DNA of 64,000 nt from Knoxdaviesia capensis. Its lineage: Eukaryota; Ascomycota; Sordariomycetes; Microascales; Gondwanamycetaceae. Where the stretch lies: assembly GCA_001510575.1 (NCBI GenBank), contig LNGK01000005.1, positions 1,220,466-1,284,465 on the forward strand. Reading direction: 5' to 3'. The stretch's first letter is position 1; every line of letters starts with the position of its first letter. Positions 20,425-33,100 of this stretch are shown here, piece after piece. The position numbers and the translations under genes were made by a program. The notes beneath the pieces were generated by a model. That model was not told where the DNA came from, searched no databases, and saw only the letters and a list, made by a program, of their open reading frames with translations.

Positions 20425-22518
20425 TTATATCTCGAGCATCTCCAACAGGCCGGTCACCAGTTCCAGCTCACCGCCCCCGTGCACCAGGTCGTTGACGTCA
20501 GCCTTGGAGGAAAGCTCGAGCATGGCCTGAACTGCGGTCCTCAGAGGCACGAGATAGCGCGTCTTGGCGGTCTCCCATAGGCCCTCAGGAATGATGTGGG
20601 CGAAGCGGTCGCCCTTGAACAGAAAGAGACAGAAGTTGACGGTATTCAGGTGGTAGGAGGAGTTGCTCTCCCAGTGGGACCAGAGCTGGGCCAGCTGCAC
20701 CTCGGTCACGGCCACAGACACGAACGGTTCCAGGTTCGGGAACAGGACCTCGTGCAGAGTCTGCAGCGCCTCGGTGGTCGCGAAGAGGCTGGGGCTGGTG
20801 GCCGTCTTGTCGTCGTCGGGGCCGCGGACGCGGGATCCGGCCACCGGGTAGACTTTGCGCTTGTCCTTGGGCGCCGCAGCGGCCAGGATCTCCTCGCGCA
20901 GCCAGGTCACCGCGCACGCCTTGAGCTGCCCGAAGACGCAGTTCTCCAGCAAGTCCTCGAGGATCTTCAGCCGGTCGGCCTCGTCCGGGTCGCCGTGAAT
21001 GACGGCTCCGGCAAGGTCGGTGGCAGCGGCACGCACGCGCAGGCTGCGGTGGAACATGGAGATCAGCGTGATCAGGTGCTGGTACCGCATAAAGTCCATG
21101 GAGGCGGTGGCATCGTCGTTGCTAAGGATGCGCTGGCGGCTCTCCAGCCAGATGCCGCACACCAGGGCGGCCTCGATAGGACCCGGCGCGGCGGAGATGG
21201 CATCCTGCGGATCGTCACCCAGAAGCTGTTCCAGTAGAGTGAGGTGGTCAGGGAAGATAGCCATATCCGGGAGATGGAGGCGGGCGTCGAAAAGTTCCGA
21301 CGCAATAATCCAGTAGGCCACCAGGCACCAGTAGCCGCCAATGGACAGTTTGACGTCCAGGGGCGAGTCGATGCCGTGTGGGCTATCAGACAGGCTGGCC
21401 GTGTGCAGCTCGTCCATTTCCTCCTGAGACAGACGGTCGAAGCCGAGATCGGTGGCCAGAGACACGATCTGTCCGATCAGCGCGTCACGGGCGGCTAGCT
21501 CCTCGTTGTCCTTAAAGGCCTGCATGGCCGTCATACGGCCGGTCACGATGCGCTCGGGCGTAAGGTACTCGACCAGGCGGGCGGCCCAGGCCATCTCGTT
21601 GCCGTTGACGTAGACTTGAAGAACAAACGTAACAAACGACTTGAGAAGCTTCGAGACAATGGCCAGCTCGTTAAGCTCCACCGGGCCCTTGGCGCGCTCC
21701 GACTCCGGGTCGGGGGCGTTCTTGGTTAGGTCAGTGTTGGTAAAGGGGGTGACGGTGGCGACAGGGTTTGTGCTGGAATCGCCAGCGGAAGTATCAGCGT
21801 CATCCGAGACGAGGGTAGCACTAGCAGAGCCCTCAGAGTTGGTGGGGCCCTCAGAGCCGGTGGAGAGGAGCTTGGCAGAGCTGGACTTTCGGGTCGGGAG
21901 GGCGGGCCGCGAGTGGCCGGAAAGGGAGCGAACGAAGCTAATGACAGCTTCGGTGGACTCGCGGTTGGGAATGTAGGTCGCGAGAATGGCCTGGAGGCTG
22001 GCATTGAGAAAAAGGGAGGGCTTGCGGGCCTCGAGGCGCTTGTGGAGGATGGTGAGCATGTTTACGAGAGTGACGAACTGGGTTGTGCGGAGGCCGGTCT
22101 TGTTGGACGGCTTCTTGCCAGTGAGGTCTGCGGTTTCATGGCTGTGGCCATGGTGGTCCTCATCGTCATGTTCGGATTCACCATCAGTCTCAACACCCTC
22201 GTTCTCGTCATCGTCGGTCAAAAGTTCCAGGGCGGCCAGCACCTTGATGATGACCTCACGGGGGTTACCCAGCTGAGCGACGGTCTCAAGGCACCGCTCG
22301 CTGCCCTTGAAGGGAAGAAGGATACGGACAAGATCCCATCCAATATCACGGGTCAGGTCGGCGTCCTGGATAATATCGTAGATCACGGGGATCAAGGAGT
22401 CGTTGATGGCGACTTCCAGCATAGTCAGGAAGGTGATGTTATCGAAGTCGGGGGGACGGTTGGCGACCAGGTTCCGGAGGAACTCGCCAACGTCGGCAGG
22501 GTCGGGCTTTTCAGCCAT
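20425..22518 (-). CDS. Ybp1/Ybp2-Alf4-glomulin family protein
   Basis: Single exon, 697 aa from the ATG at 22518 (MAEKPDPADVGEFLRNLV). The frame is open further upstream but has no earlier ATG. The sequence is mostly helical with an acidic/histidine-rich insert (about 128-152, DDDENEG to HGHSHE) and a Ser/Thr-rich low-complexity stretch near residues 230-305. The pattern of an N-terminal LTMLEVAINDSLIPVIYDII and ILLPFKGSERCLETVAQLGNPREV matches my memory of the fungal DUF1760/Kinetochor_Ybp2 family. In yeast, Ybp1 assists Yap1 oxidation in the peroxide response and Ybp2 acts at the kinetochore; plant Alf4 and animal glomulin are cullin-RING regulators. Which role applies here cannot be read from sequence. 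Confidence 0.75.
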   Translation of the reverse strand: MAEKPDPADVGEFLRNLVANRPPDFDNITFLTMLEVAINDSLIPVIYDIIQDADLTRDIGWDLVRILLPFKGSERCLETVAQLGNPREVIIKVLAALELLTDDDENEGVETDGESEHDDEDHHGHSHETADLTGKKPSNKTGLRTTQFVTLVNMLTILHKRLEARKPSLFLNASLQAILATYIPNRESTEAVISFVRSLSGHSRPALPTRKSSSAKLLSTGSEGPTNSEGSASATLVSDDADTSAGDSSTNPVATVTPFTNTDLTKNAPDPESERAKGPVELNELAIVSKLLKSFVTFVLQVYVNGNEMAWAARLVEYLTPERIVTGRMTAMQAFKDNEELAARDALIGQIVSLATDLGFDRLSQEEMDELHTASLSDSPHGIDSPLDVKLSIGGYWCLVAYWIIASELFDARLHLPDMAIFPDHLTLLEQLLGDDPQDAISAAPGPIEAALVCGIWLESRQRILSNDDATASMDFMRYQHLITLISMFHRSLRVRAAATDLAGAVIHGDPDEADRLKILEDLLENCVFGQLKACAVTWLREEILAAAAPKDKRKVYPVAGSRVRGPDDDKTATSPSLFATTEALQTLHEVLFPNLEPFVSVAVTEVQLAQLWSHWESNSSYHLNTVNFCLFLFKGDRFAHIIPEGLWETAKTRYLVPLRTAVQAMLELSSKADVNDLVHGGGELELVTGLLEMLEI

Positions 22519-25500
22519 GGTAACAGAGGAAAGTTGGAGGCTTGAGCTGAATAAAGATGTGTTGCAAGTGTTAGCTGGATGTTTGACTGAGGATTGATTG
22601 CCCAGCCACACACAAACAACTATGTCCTATAGTAGGGTAGTAGGGTTATAGCAACCGGCACATAGGAGCAGGGAAGAGGAAGATGATTTACAGGCAAACG
22701 TGACAGCCAAAGGACAATGATGAAAGGAGGGGAAACTGTCTTAGGGCTGAGAATTCATTCCTAAGGGTTTCTGCTCATGAACGGAGTTGGGCTGAAAGAA
22801 GGAAGAATTGGAGATGATCTTCCAAACATGAAGATGTTCATGGAGGAAATGGTTTAGGTTGCGTAGAGTTTGGAATAATTCTTATCAGGAGCTCTGATAA
22901 GATGTTGAGGCTCAGATTCGCCAGTTGCCTGAAGATACCCCGCCATTGTGTTTTAGCGCCTGAGGAAGGAAGTTATAGGCGGACAGTGCTGAACTTTAGT
23001 GCTCCAGTGCCCCGGGTCATACCCGTTAGGCTCTCATTTCACGGCTGGTGTATCTGGGTACCTGTGCCAGAGTACACCACTCTCCCGAAATTCTAGTAGT
23101 CAGTACGCGGGATTTTGTCACGACAACGACAATTATATTCGGGTGATTCCTGTTAGAGATCTCTCTGCTCAGGGTAGGTCTCCAGCTCCCACTTTTTGCT
23201 GACTCTCTGCCATCTTCCCAAAGTGGACCACTTTAACCCCTAGACACCTCTTTATGTCGACAATCACACGTCATACTGTAGAGTACCGTCCGCCGAGCCA
23301 GCACTATCGCACCGCTGTGAAGCTGAAGACAGACTCGGTCTAAGAACCACGAGAACGCAACACAGAGAGGCGTAGTGGCCTAAACTAAAATCCCCAAAAA
23401 TCATTCTCAAGCCAACAACACTATTGATTGCGTTGGCGCAATAACGTGGTGGAGAGGAACTTCGCCGTCCTACTCACCGCCCTGCCACCTCACCGCTTCA
23501 CCGCCAACTAAGCCCGAGAATTAAACCGGCAGAATTCCCAGAATAGACGGCTAAGCCGACAAGTCGACAGGGATGCAGATAAATGGTCGTTATCGCAGGA
23601 TACCTCCCCCGCACCGGAGAGTCAGACAGGGCGACGGACGAAACTTGTGTCTCTGCGTTTTTCGTGATGGAAGCCGGTACTTTTCCACAACATCCAAGAG
23701 TCCCCAGGGCGTGATGCTTCCCCCTTTTCATGTGTAGTGTAGGGTTCCCTTGCGGCCGGAAAGTGTGCCACTACCCTGGTGGCCAGCCAGCTTTCCCTGT
23801 TCTAGTCAAGCCACTCTGGCAAATCAACGCAAACTGTGTGGAATCTGGGGGGCCAGTGCTGGTGGCCAACTGTCTAAACATCAGGTGCCCGGTTCAGCCG
23901 TGGCGTGTGAAGGGCGAGAAAAACGAAACAAAAGAGCAGAAGCGGCCTCCTCAGAGTAAAACATCTGTGTCATCCAGGAACCTCAGGTGAGTAAGGAAGT
24001 ATGTACTCACTTAGTTACAGTCCAGTCAGACTCAAAAGCCCTGCCAACTGGCAAGCCATAGTCCAACTCATCTGCTGCTGTCGGCCCGGCAAGATATCAA
24101 AAGTCAGCCATGAGCCACCCTTTACGCACAACGAAATGCACATCCGCGATCAGATTACCAAAACGGAAAGAAGCTTGCCTTCACTATCGGCCCTCTCTTT
24201 CTTTTCTATCTGCCAAGTGCCTGCCAGGTGTCTAGCACCGGCCACCGAATTTTTCCATTTGGCCTTCTAAAGGTATAGGCGCCAGCACACTCTTTTTTAT
24301 GATTCTGTAACCTGCTGCTATTCATAGATACTTTTTTTTTTTTTTTTACCACCGTTCTCTTGGGCCAAATAACTGGCAGGAGCGACTCTGCCACTGCACC
24401 TTCCGCCTGTATCGGTCAATTATTGGCAATTCTGTTGGCTGGCTGTCAGCGATTTTATTTTTTGTGCGTCGGTTGCCTACCTAATTTATTTCCCTAACTT
24501 TCTCCTCCCCTCGTTTTTTTTCCTTCTCTTCTTTTCCTCTCTCAACCATCCTCATCATCATTCTTGTTCTCAGGCTTCAGTGTCGTTCTTTATTCTCCCT
24601 CTCGTTTCGGTTCCTCAATCTTCCTCTTTCACGTGTTTCCTTAGGGTTTCATTCTTCTTCTCCTCCTTCGGTTTTCCAGTGTTTAAGCATCCGTATCCTG
24701 TATTCTTTTTTGGGGGCGGCTATTGGCCTTTATCGCCATATCTCTGCCTCTTCCCTCCCCCTCATCTTCCCACTGCCTAACCCACAAAGTTCCCTGCGGT
24801 TTTCCACACCCGGCGTTCCCCCACTCGGTGAGGATCGGAATCTTCACTTTCTGTTTTCTTCTCCGGAACGAACACGGGATCCCCGATTTTCTCTTTCCCG
24901 CAGCTCTTCGGTGATATCTTCACCTTGTCAAGCTCGTGTTTGTCCCCAAGACTCACACTTTTTTCCTGTATGTTTCTCTCTCTTGCTGCATATATGCCTT
25001 GTTTCCTGGCCTGTGGGTCGGCCCATCACCCCCAGCCTTGTTTCTACCCGCCAGCTCATTAATTAACCCACCCGAAATTCTCTCAGCTCTAGGTTGAACT
25101 CTCACTGTCCCACCTTCCGCTATATCCATCCCACTTTCACTTCCCGACTCCTCCTCGTCGTCCAACAGCATCTCCTGGGGTTGGAACAGATACAGTTTCT
25201 CTTCGGTGATATCTCGTGTCTTTCCCAACCTCAGATAGAAGCAGCTTGGTCGTTCACTTGTCCCGGTTCATATTTCTACTTTCTAAAACTACTGGACCAG
25301 TCCGTCTGTCCCCCTCTTCCTTTTTCGGTGTTGGTTCCCTGTTGGACTGTATCCGAGAACTGGCGGTTTCAGGCTCTTTTTCCGCTTCCCGCCTTTTTAA
25401 CTTTCAACGTTTTCTCATCTTCTGCTACGTCTTTCTGTCTAAAAAAAAATTACAAAAAAATATCTTAGTTCTGTTCTCTCTGTCTTTTTTTTCTTTTCTG

Positions 25501-25756
25501 TGTTCTATTCAGTTTCTTCCTCATTTCTATCGGCCCCGGCCTTCTGTTCTTGTGTCCGGGCCTCCTCTTCTTTTCTCGTCTTTCTCCACTTTTGTACGGC
25601 CCTGGGACGCCGATAAGCCACCCACTTGGACGCCCATAGCCGCCGTGTCTGTCTGCGTCTCCTTTCCGCTGTCTTTACATTCATTTTCTGTTTCCTGTTT
25701 GATTTAGGTCTTCCTTCCTCTCTTCCTCGAGCTGTCGTTTGCTAGGCCTTCTCACC
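22519..25756. other. Divergent intergenic region with a long T/C-rich leader
   Basis: About 3.2 kb between divergent starts, no supported gene. From about 24480 to 25756 the plus strand is strikingly pyrimidine-rich, the probable promoter and 5' leader of the F-box-like gene at over 1.2 kb. It includes CACGTG at 24630-24635. Upstream ATGs exist, so translation of the downstream gene may be modulated or the leader may be spliced. Confidence 0.6.
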
Positions 25757-27467
25757 ATGCCTAACTTCAACAGCCTCCCGCCCGAGCTTCGGCAGTCGGT
25801 CATCTCGTTCCTGGTCACCTCGCTAGTCAACTGTGACGAAGACGACGAAAACTCGCTCGCCGACTACGCCGCCGTGAACTCGGAGTTCCAGATCGTTGTG
25901 GAACGGCAAACCTTTTCCTCGCTGCGGCTTACCCTCGACCGTCTTCCCTATTTCGAATCTATTGTTGGCGGTCGTCGCCGGCGCCGGTGCCTCCGCAGCA
26001 TTAACCTTTCTGTGGTGCTCCCGGCCTACGAAAACGACCCTTGCCAGTTCAAAGAAACCGTTGAAGAGAAAATGGCCAACAACCGCGTCTTCACTGAAAC
26101 CATTCTCATGCTGTTTGAGATCATGAATGTCTGGCCCGAGCACCACGTGGTCGACGGCGGAGTTTCCCTCCTGCTGACTCTTTACTCAGAGAGCGACCTC
26201 CGGAAGACCTGCTTCGAACTCTGGCAACGCCGGCGTTGGAATGCTGGTGATATTGGAGAACGTCGTTTCGCCGACTCGTACATTGACTTTACCGGCTACG
26301 ATGAAGAATCACCCATTCTCGACTTCATGAAGCCTGTCTATGCCATAACTTCCTTCCGCACCAACAGCCTGAATCGCCGGGACATCATGCCGTCGGTTTT
26401 TGGTGAAATTGTGTCCAGACTTCCCCGTGTCCAGCAGGTGCATCTGGATATCAGCAGAGAGCGACGGAGATATGTTAATCGATCGAGCCTTGACAGTAAG
26501 ACTTTCTTTTCCCCTGGTTCTATTGCTGTGGCGAACTGCTGAACTTTTGGAGCTTCATGATAACTAACCTGCCTTTCTTGTTTCTCCCATCTTTACAGGT
26601 CTCGGTGAATTCTTCGTTGCCTGGCCGCCGTCTCTCGACACGCTGAACCTTAGTGGAAACACGCTGACCTCTTGGAGACAGCTGCCCCACGATATCCTCT
26701 CCGAAGTCCAGGTCGGCGCCATTATCTGTGGCCATCTTCGCCAGTTCTCGACCCAGCTGAAGCATGTGGTTCTCCGTAACGTGGTCCGCATTCGAGAGTT
26801 CCTCAGCCCGGTCTGGCCCGAGCATGTGGAAGACTACGGACCGTTCTTCAATAGCTTGCCGAAACTGCCTGTTTTCAGCCGGCTCGAGACTATCGACATC
26901 ATGTATGGATCACTGTTGTACAAGACAGAGTGGTACAACGATGTCGACGACTTCAACAAGCATGAGGTTGCCGAGAAATTTCGCCAAAGCGTTTCACTGG
27001 CGGCCGCTCGTCTGGCCATGAATATGCCGCGGCTACGCTACATGAGCATCAGCCAGCGGCCTCTGATGTGGGCAGGAAAGCACCGTCTCGAGTATACTGT
27101 TCATAACCCGGACGTGTCCGACTACCACACCACCCGGGAGTACGACCGTCGTGGAAGCAGCAGTAGCAGCAGCAGCATGAGCGCCATTAGCCTCCGCAGT
27201 GGTTTCAGTGGCAGTGCCAGCTCGGGATCAACCTTTGGTTCCAGCACGTGCCCCAGCTCGTGCACTAGCGATGCCGGAGATAACCTCGACGAGGCTTCGG
27301 TGGTGTGGACCAGCACGTTCGAGTTTGAGCCGTGGGAGCGCACCATCGAGGCCTGGACTGTTGTTGCGCACCACAACGCCGGCAAGACCTTGCGCGTGAA
27401 GAAGGTGATGGAAAAGGGTTGGGTCACCGATGGATTCATGCCCATGGCTCCGTTGCCCGGGCTTTAG
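25757..27467 (+). CDS. F-box-like protein (fungal, function unknown)
   Basis: Two exons, 25757-26495 and 26599-27467, with a 103-base intron (GTAAGA donor, TTACAG acceptor) splitting a Ser codon; 535 aa. The N-terminus MPNFNSLPPELRQSVISFLV has the LPxEL...I..FL pattern of an F-box, which would recruit Skp1 of an SCF ubiquitin ligase. The middle has leucine-rich features (LDTLNLSGNTLTSW), followed by a Ser/Gly low-complexity stretch (about 450-490) and a conserved-looking end (WTVVAHHNAGKTLRVKKVMEKGW). Many Pezizomycotina carry such F-box/LRR-like proteins without known substrates. I cannot name an orthologue. Confidence 0.72.
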
Positions 27468-28361
27468 TGCTATCCCTTGCCCCATCTCGGCTTCCGCCGT
27501 TCTCTCCTCCCCCCGGCTTTGATTGCTCCACTACCTTTTTCTTTTGTAATCTTCTTGCACTTCTACAGCCCTCCGGCTCATATAGACCGGTTGGGCCGCC
27601 GGTGATATTCGGGACTCGGCGTCTTTGCCATCCCCACCTCCATTGCTTCTGATTTACGACTTCATCTAATCATGATAAACGCCACTCAGTTTCTTTCGGT
27701 TTTTTTTTTTGCTTTCCACGGTCATAAGCATTTTTCCAGAGGCGTTTGTTTTACGATCCCCACGCATCTCTTTCCTCTTTTTTTCCCCCCCTTATTCTAC
27801 TCTGATTCCACCCTTTCCTTTCCTTTTTTCCTTCTTTCTTTTCTTTCCCTTTCCTAGTTCATTTTGCACTTGCTCATTACTTTTTGATCTGTACCTCTTA
27901 TCCCCTAGTTCAATACAATAGTTGCCTTTTTTTAATCCTCTCCTTTTCCACTACCATCCTTCTTTCCAAACCCCTGGGTGTTCGTACCGGAACACGTTGT
28001 TATCTGATTTTGTTTCCCTTTTCTCTAATGTCATGGTGCAATTTTGTAATGTTGGATTGGGCTTTGGTTTCCCAGCGAGGAGCATGGCGCAAAGCGTTTA
28101 CACAGACGAGTGTGACGGATCAGTCAACTTTTCGTCCTTCCTGTGTTTGGTTTTTTTTTGTTCTTTTCTGTTACACCAGGACTCTACGTTGAGTCCCAGC
28201 GAATGCGATTCCATCATCTTTCTCTCCGGTGTTATTCCTGGTTGTTCCGTGACGTGTATTTTTCGTGAAATAACTTGTATCAAACAGAACTGTCGTTGTT
28301 GACTCCACATGTACATCATATACAGCCGTCCATACTCTGGACAAAACACAATCCCTCCCCC
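27468..28361. other. Intergenic between convergent F-box-like and SET genes
   Basis: About 0.9 kb holding both 3' flanks. Bases 27680-28030 are very T/C-rich on the plus strand, unusual for a 3' flank and more like the leaders in this window. No coding sequence follows on the plus strand. Confidence 0.6.
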
Positions 28362-30141
28362 CTAATCCTCTTCCAACTCATCCTCCGGGTCGGCCCATTG
28401 TCCCCAGCCCATGCGCTGGTGGGTCCGCAGCATCCACGTCCAGTGTTCCCATGGGTTTTCAGCAAGTGCCTGCATATCACGCACTTCGTCATCGTCGTCG
28501 ATAAACGAGAGCAGGGCCTCGTCGACAGCCAGCCGGGCGTACTTGGTAGCGGTCCACGGGTCGCCCGCGCCGTTCCACTCGGCGGCAGCGTGGCCGTATG
28601 CCTCAGGGAGCAGTCCAAGCAGGTTCTCCTGGCGGAGGAGCTCGATCAGGAGCTCGGCCATTTGAGGGGTTGTGCGGCCGGCGTGGCCGAAGTATTCCCG
28701 CTGTTCCTCCTCCTCTTCTTCCTCTTCGTTAAAGCCGGGCGACACCACAGGCGCGGTAGTGGGGGGCACGGTCGCATGGTCCGTGGACGTGGGGGTCGCG
28801 GTAGACGCGGGGGTGGTGCTACTCGCGGTCGTGCTGCTGCGGGCCGCGAGCACGGGCTTGGCGCGGGCCGGGCGGTACCGGTAGCGGTGGGCGAATTCGG
28901 AGCGGAGTCGCCGGATCTGGGCGAGTCGCGAGTCGGAGGCGCGGCCTTGGGCGGAGGTTGCGGTGCATGCGGCGCAGTTGCAGCGGAAGCCCCATTGCTT
29001 CCTCAGGCGTTGGATGCGGGAGCGGAGCGGCTTGGTTCCGCTGTGCCGAGTGTCAGTGGAGCTGTTTCGGAGAGAGGGCCAGTATGAGGTTGGTGAGGGG
29101 GACTTACTCGGTGTATGTAATGGTCAGCTCTTCGCCGGCGTAAATATCGCGCAGGGCGACTGCGTGCTGAGTGAGGGTCTTCGGGTCGAAGGTGTAGTCA
29201 ATGTTCGGACGGCAATCGTGGTTCATCCGCGCAGCTGTTCAGTCGGCACAAGTTAGAAACGGCGGACTCCCGCAATGGGCAATGGGTGGAGGGGTTGGTG
29301 GTAGTGCACACATACTCTCGGCAAACAGCGCATACATCTGATCGCTCCGCGCATCGTCCATAGCCACATCGAACGCATTCGTCGACAAGATCTTCTCGAT
29401 CTTGTTCAGCCGATCGAGCCGCTCGCCGTGCGTCGACATATTCAGCATGCGGGCGCGGTGGGCATCGGGCAGCAGCTCGACGCCGACGGCCTGCATGCGC
29501 AGCACATCCAGGGTCGGCACGACCTCGATGGCGCCGTAGTCGATCAGCAGCGACGCCGACTCGCTGAGCACGTGCTCGCCCTTCCGGATGGCGGCGCCGG
29601 CCACCACCCCGAACTCCTTGCCGGGCAGCGGCACGACCCGCCATTTCGGCGAGGGGCTGTTGAACCGCGGGGCGAAGGCCAGCGCCGGGTCGCGGCGGCC
29701 CAGGCGGCGCAGGATGTGGGCGGCGCGCTTGCGTTCCGTGAGGATCGAGATGCCGCGGCCGTGGGCGAAGGTCGCGTGGTGGTAGATGCAGAACTCGTCT
29801 GCCGGGGCGGGCTCGGCGGGGGCGTTGGCTGAGGGGGGCGGCGGCGGCGGCGGCGCGCGGTAGCACGGGCCGACGGACGTCCAGCCGGGGGTTGTGCGGG
29901 CGCTCTCGGACGGCTGGAACTGCGGGAGCAGGGTGTCGGCGGCGCACAGGGACACGTGCACCATGTCGGAGTTGAAAGCCGGCACCAGGCTGAAGTTGGC
30001 CAGCGCGGCGGCCGGGCTGTGGGGGTGGGGGTGGGCGCGGTGGTCGAGGGGGACGTGGTTCTGCGAGGCGGAGGTCGGGGAATTGAGTAGTAGTAAGGCG
30101 CATAGCGCCAGGGCTGGGCTGGAGAGCAGTCCGGTCCGCAT
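28362..30141 (-). CDS. SET-domain protein with N-terminal signal peptide
   Basis: Three exons, 30141-29316, 29234-29108 and 29040-28362; introns are 81 bases (GTATGT) and 67 bases (GTAAGT). 543 aa. The N-terminus MRTGLLSSPALALCALLLLN followed by SPTSAS looks like a cleavable signal peptide (about 1-26). The SET core runs from EFGVVAGAAIRKGEHVLSES (about 190) to the cofactor motif RMNHDCRPN (278-286; NHxCxPN), then LRDIYAGEELTITYT, with a post-SET cysteine group CNCAAC (338-343). This is the SMYD/SET-type lysine methyltransferase layout. The tail has an acidic run of glutamates and Thr/Pro-rich sequence. SET enzymes normally act in nucleus or cytosol, so the signal peptide is odd. The downstream MRTGLL start is chosen because only it gives a clean signal peptide. 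Confidence 0.85.
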
Positions 30142-33100
30142 CGTGGCCTTGTTCTCCCGGTGTAGGGGGGGAACCTCTGGGCGGGTGATATTCACGCTTC
30201 TCTCGTGCTCCGGAGCCTCTCGACCGGACGGAAACTTGGGGTATCTATGGAAATCACGCGTCTAGTGCTTCACGGAGCTGGTACTGCAGTAGCTGGAACA
30301 ACAACACCTCAGTGATCCTCCAAGGCAACCACAACGGATCATCCTCGACATCCCTCCGGCTACGCAGTCCTTTATATATCAACCATCGCGGCATCATCTA
30401 TGTGAGAGCCTTCTCGCGGTACCGCTGGCGATGACGACGCCGGCCCATCGTGGCCCGGGAGATATGGTGTGTGTACTATCAGGTTTATATGGATAAATGA
30501 ACTCCCTGCGGACCGCTCAATATTGCAGTGGGATGGATTGCGTGGAGAAGACCGTGAACGCTCTTCGGACTAGATTGATTCGCAGAGAGAAGAGCCCATA
30601 GATAGAGAGGGGGGTTTTTGAGGAAGAGGATCTGGTGATGTTTGTATATCTGACGAGATGTCGATGCTTCGGTCTGTTGAACGTTGACGATACATGAGGT
30701 CTCGAGAGGCTGTTCGCGGCGGGAGGCACTGGCCAGAAAGAGTGAGTGGAAAAGACACGGGATATTGTTAATTGTCCATTCAGCCGGATGGACTTAATTA
30801 GTCCTCCAAGCAAGTTGACGGACAATTGAACCTGCTAGGAACCACATTGAATCGTATCTCCAGACGGATCGTGACCCGAATGCCTCGCTTGACAGAGCGT
30901 CAGATCGAGCGAGCCCATCCAACTTCACCGTCGTCTTTTATGATGCTGTCTCTACAACATATCAGTCAACATGTCCACGTCTCTATCGTTACTCACTTAC
31001 TTCCCTCTTTGGCCCGGCCGGACACTCCCTAACCGCGCGGGATGGAGCAAAATCTGGGGTTTTAGCCAGCCCCGGCTATATCTTCCGGTGGCCATATCAG
31101 CACAGCCAGCCACGCAACCCACCAAGCAAGTTATCCATCTACACTACATATTCCAGCAACACTGTATATCTTCTGGCGTGTTCCAGCGGGTTAAATTAAC
31201 CCCCGAAAGCTCCCGTTCTCCGGCTTTCGTACGACGCGTTCAACCCGACAGGAAGGGTCGAATTGGCAACTCCTGGTTTGGGGGGCGGGCGCTTGTCCGG
31301 CCGTGTTTGGAGTGTGACGTGTCCAACAAACGAGCAAAAGAGAAGGGGGAAAAAGAGGATACGTGGAGGTGTCTAAGATGCGTGATATCAAGAGCTACAC
31401 AGGTACAAATTAGCGCAGACATGTGTTTGACGCGCCCTCAGGTTCTGATCAGTGAATACTGTACAGGACTGGACTGATCACATCAAGGGATCGGGCCGGA
31501 CGAGGGAGAACAAGGAGGAGGAGGAGGAGTGAAAAGACTCGCCGGTTCAGCCACGGACGATAAGAAAGTTACCAGTATCTATCTTTGCAGGAAGACAGCC
31601 TGTGTAGTGCCGGCCAAGTCGAGGTGATTCAACACACAGAGAGTCTCTCCTCCACTTTTCTGTCTCTGGGTTCTTGATTCTCTGTGGGGCGGAGAAACAG
31701 GATGAGACCTCCCAAAAGAAAGCAAATCGAACCTGAGAGAGCAGCTGGAAAGGGAACTCTGTTTCGGCTTTACCAAGTGCTAGTGAGACATGGTCCCATT
31801 TTGAGAAAAGAAGAAGAAAAGAAAGAAAAGAAAAAACCTCACGACTTGCTGAATGAAATGGCTGGTCAAAAGGGAAAAACCACCCAAGCAGAGAACAAAA
31901 ATTCCCTCGACCGACAGGAAGGAAAAAGGAAGTTCAAGAGGAACCAAGATACAGTAGGTTTAGCTATTTTACCTGGTCCACGCCCCCCTCCTCCATTCGT
32001 GTCTTTTTCGCTCCGTACAGTACTGATTTGGCTGGGAAAAGTCAGAGCTCTCGTTACGAGAGAACTCTCTTTCTCTGTCTCTTTCACTTTGCTGTCATCC
32101 AGGCTTCTTCTTGTCACAGGGATCAGGACCTCCAGAAGAGCCTTGTGGATAGGTGTGCCGGGATGAGCCAAGCTAAAGTCTTTGTATTGAGAGCAGCACA
32201 CTGCTAACTGCCAGCCGTATTCCCTCCAGTCCGTCCTATATATAGATCGCGCCTTTTTGGGGGCTCAGTCTCGGGATCGTCGAAAGGGAAAAGCAAGGGA
32301 ACACGAAGAAGAAGAAGAACAAGGAGAAGAAAGTCCTTCACCACCAATGTGGCGGTAAAGCAATTCCTGGCCATGTCTTGGACCCAAGCGCGCACCTGAT
32401 GCGAGGTTGCCCTCATTCTCCCCGACATACAGGTGGCTTCTCGCAGGCGGGCCCGCCCATTTCTGACATCGACTAAACCCAGCAAGGCAAAACTCGCAGC
32501 TACTACTAGTGTGAATGCACGTCTTGTGTGTGAAGCTGCAGCTCACTCACACGCACATTCTCTCTCTCTCGCTTACGCCCCCCTCCTCAGACCTTGAACT
32601 GCCAAGGCCACCCGCCACTGGACCCCAACGCCACATTCATAAGTCATCGCCCGCTGGAATCTTCCCCTTACATGCAGTATCAGGCCATTCATGGAGCGGT
32701 ATGGAATGCAGATGGGAACCGAACTCAGCAGGAAGGGAAAAGCCCGGAATCCCACACACAAACAGGCACGGTCTCTAGAAAGAGGACCCGAACGCCTTTG
32801 CTCCGTTCTGAGACACCCCGATAGCTCCGGACTATCCTGTAGTGGAGTTGTGTGATACATTAGACGTGAATAGTTGAAGCCCGTCCAATTTTGATGTGCC
32901 ACATTCACCATCCGTATCTACTACCTTAAGTTCCCCACAAAACGCTCTTTATATCATTTTACTTATTTTATTATCTTTTCCAGCTCTCAGCTGTCCTGAA
33001 CCATCCCTTAATTACTGTAGGTCAGTAATTTCATCAATTCACACTAAAAAGTACTTCCACACCCCCCCTCGCTCACTCACTACCTGTCTCTCTGCTTGAA

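Noticed and set aside
22718..22749. ATGATGA followed by CTGA, snoRNA-like boxes
   Set aside because: The boxes are only about 20 bases apart and lack a terminal stem, too short for a C/D snoRNA.
28275..29087. 270-codon plus-strand frame
   Set aside because: Antisense to SET-gene exon 3, which carries clear post-SET cysteines on the minus strand.
31684..32166. 160-codon Lys-rich plus-strand frame
   Set aside because: Composition follows the local purine-rich DNA; no domain and no splice-supported neighbours.
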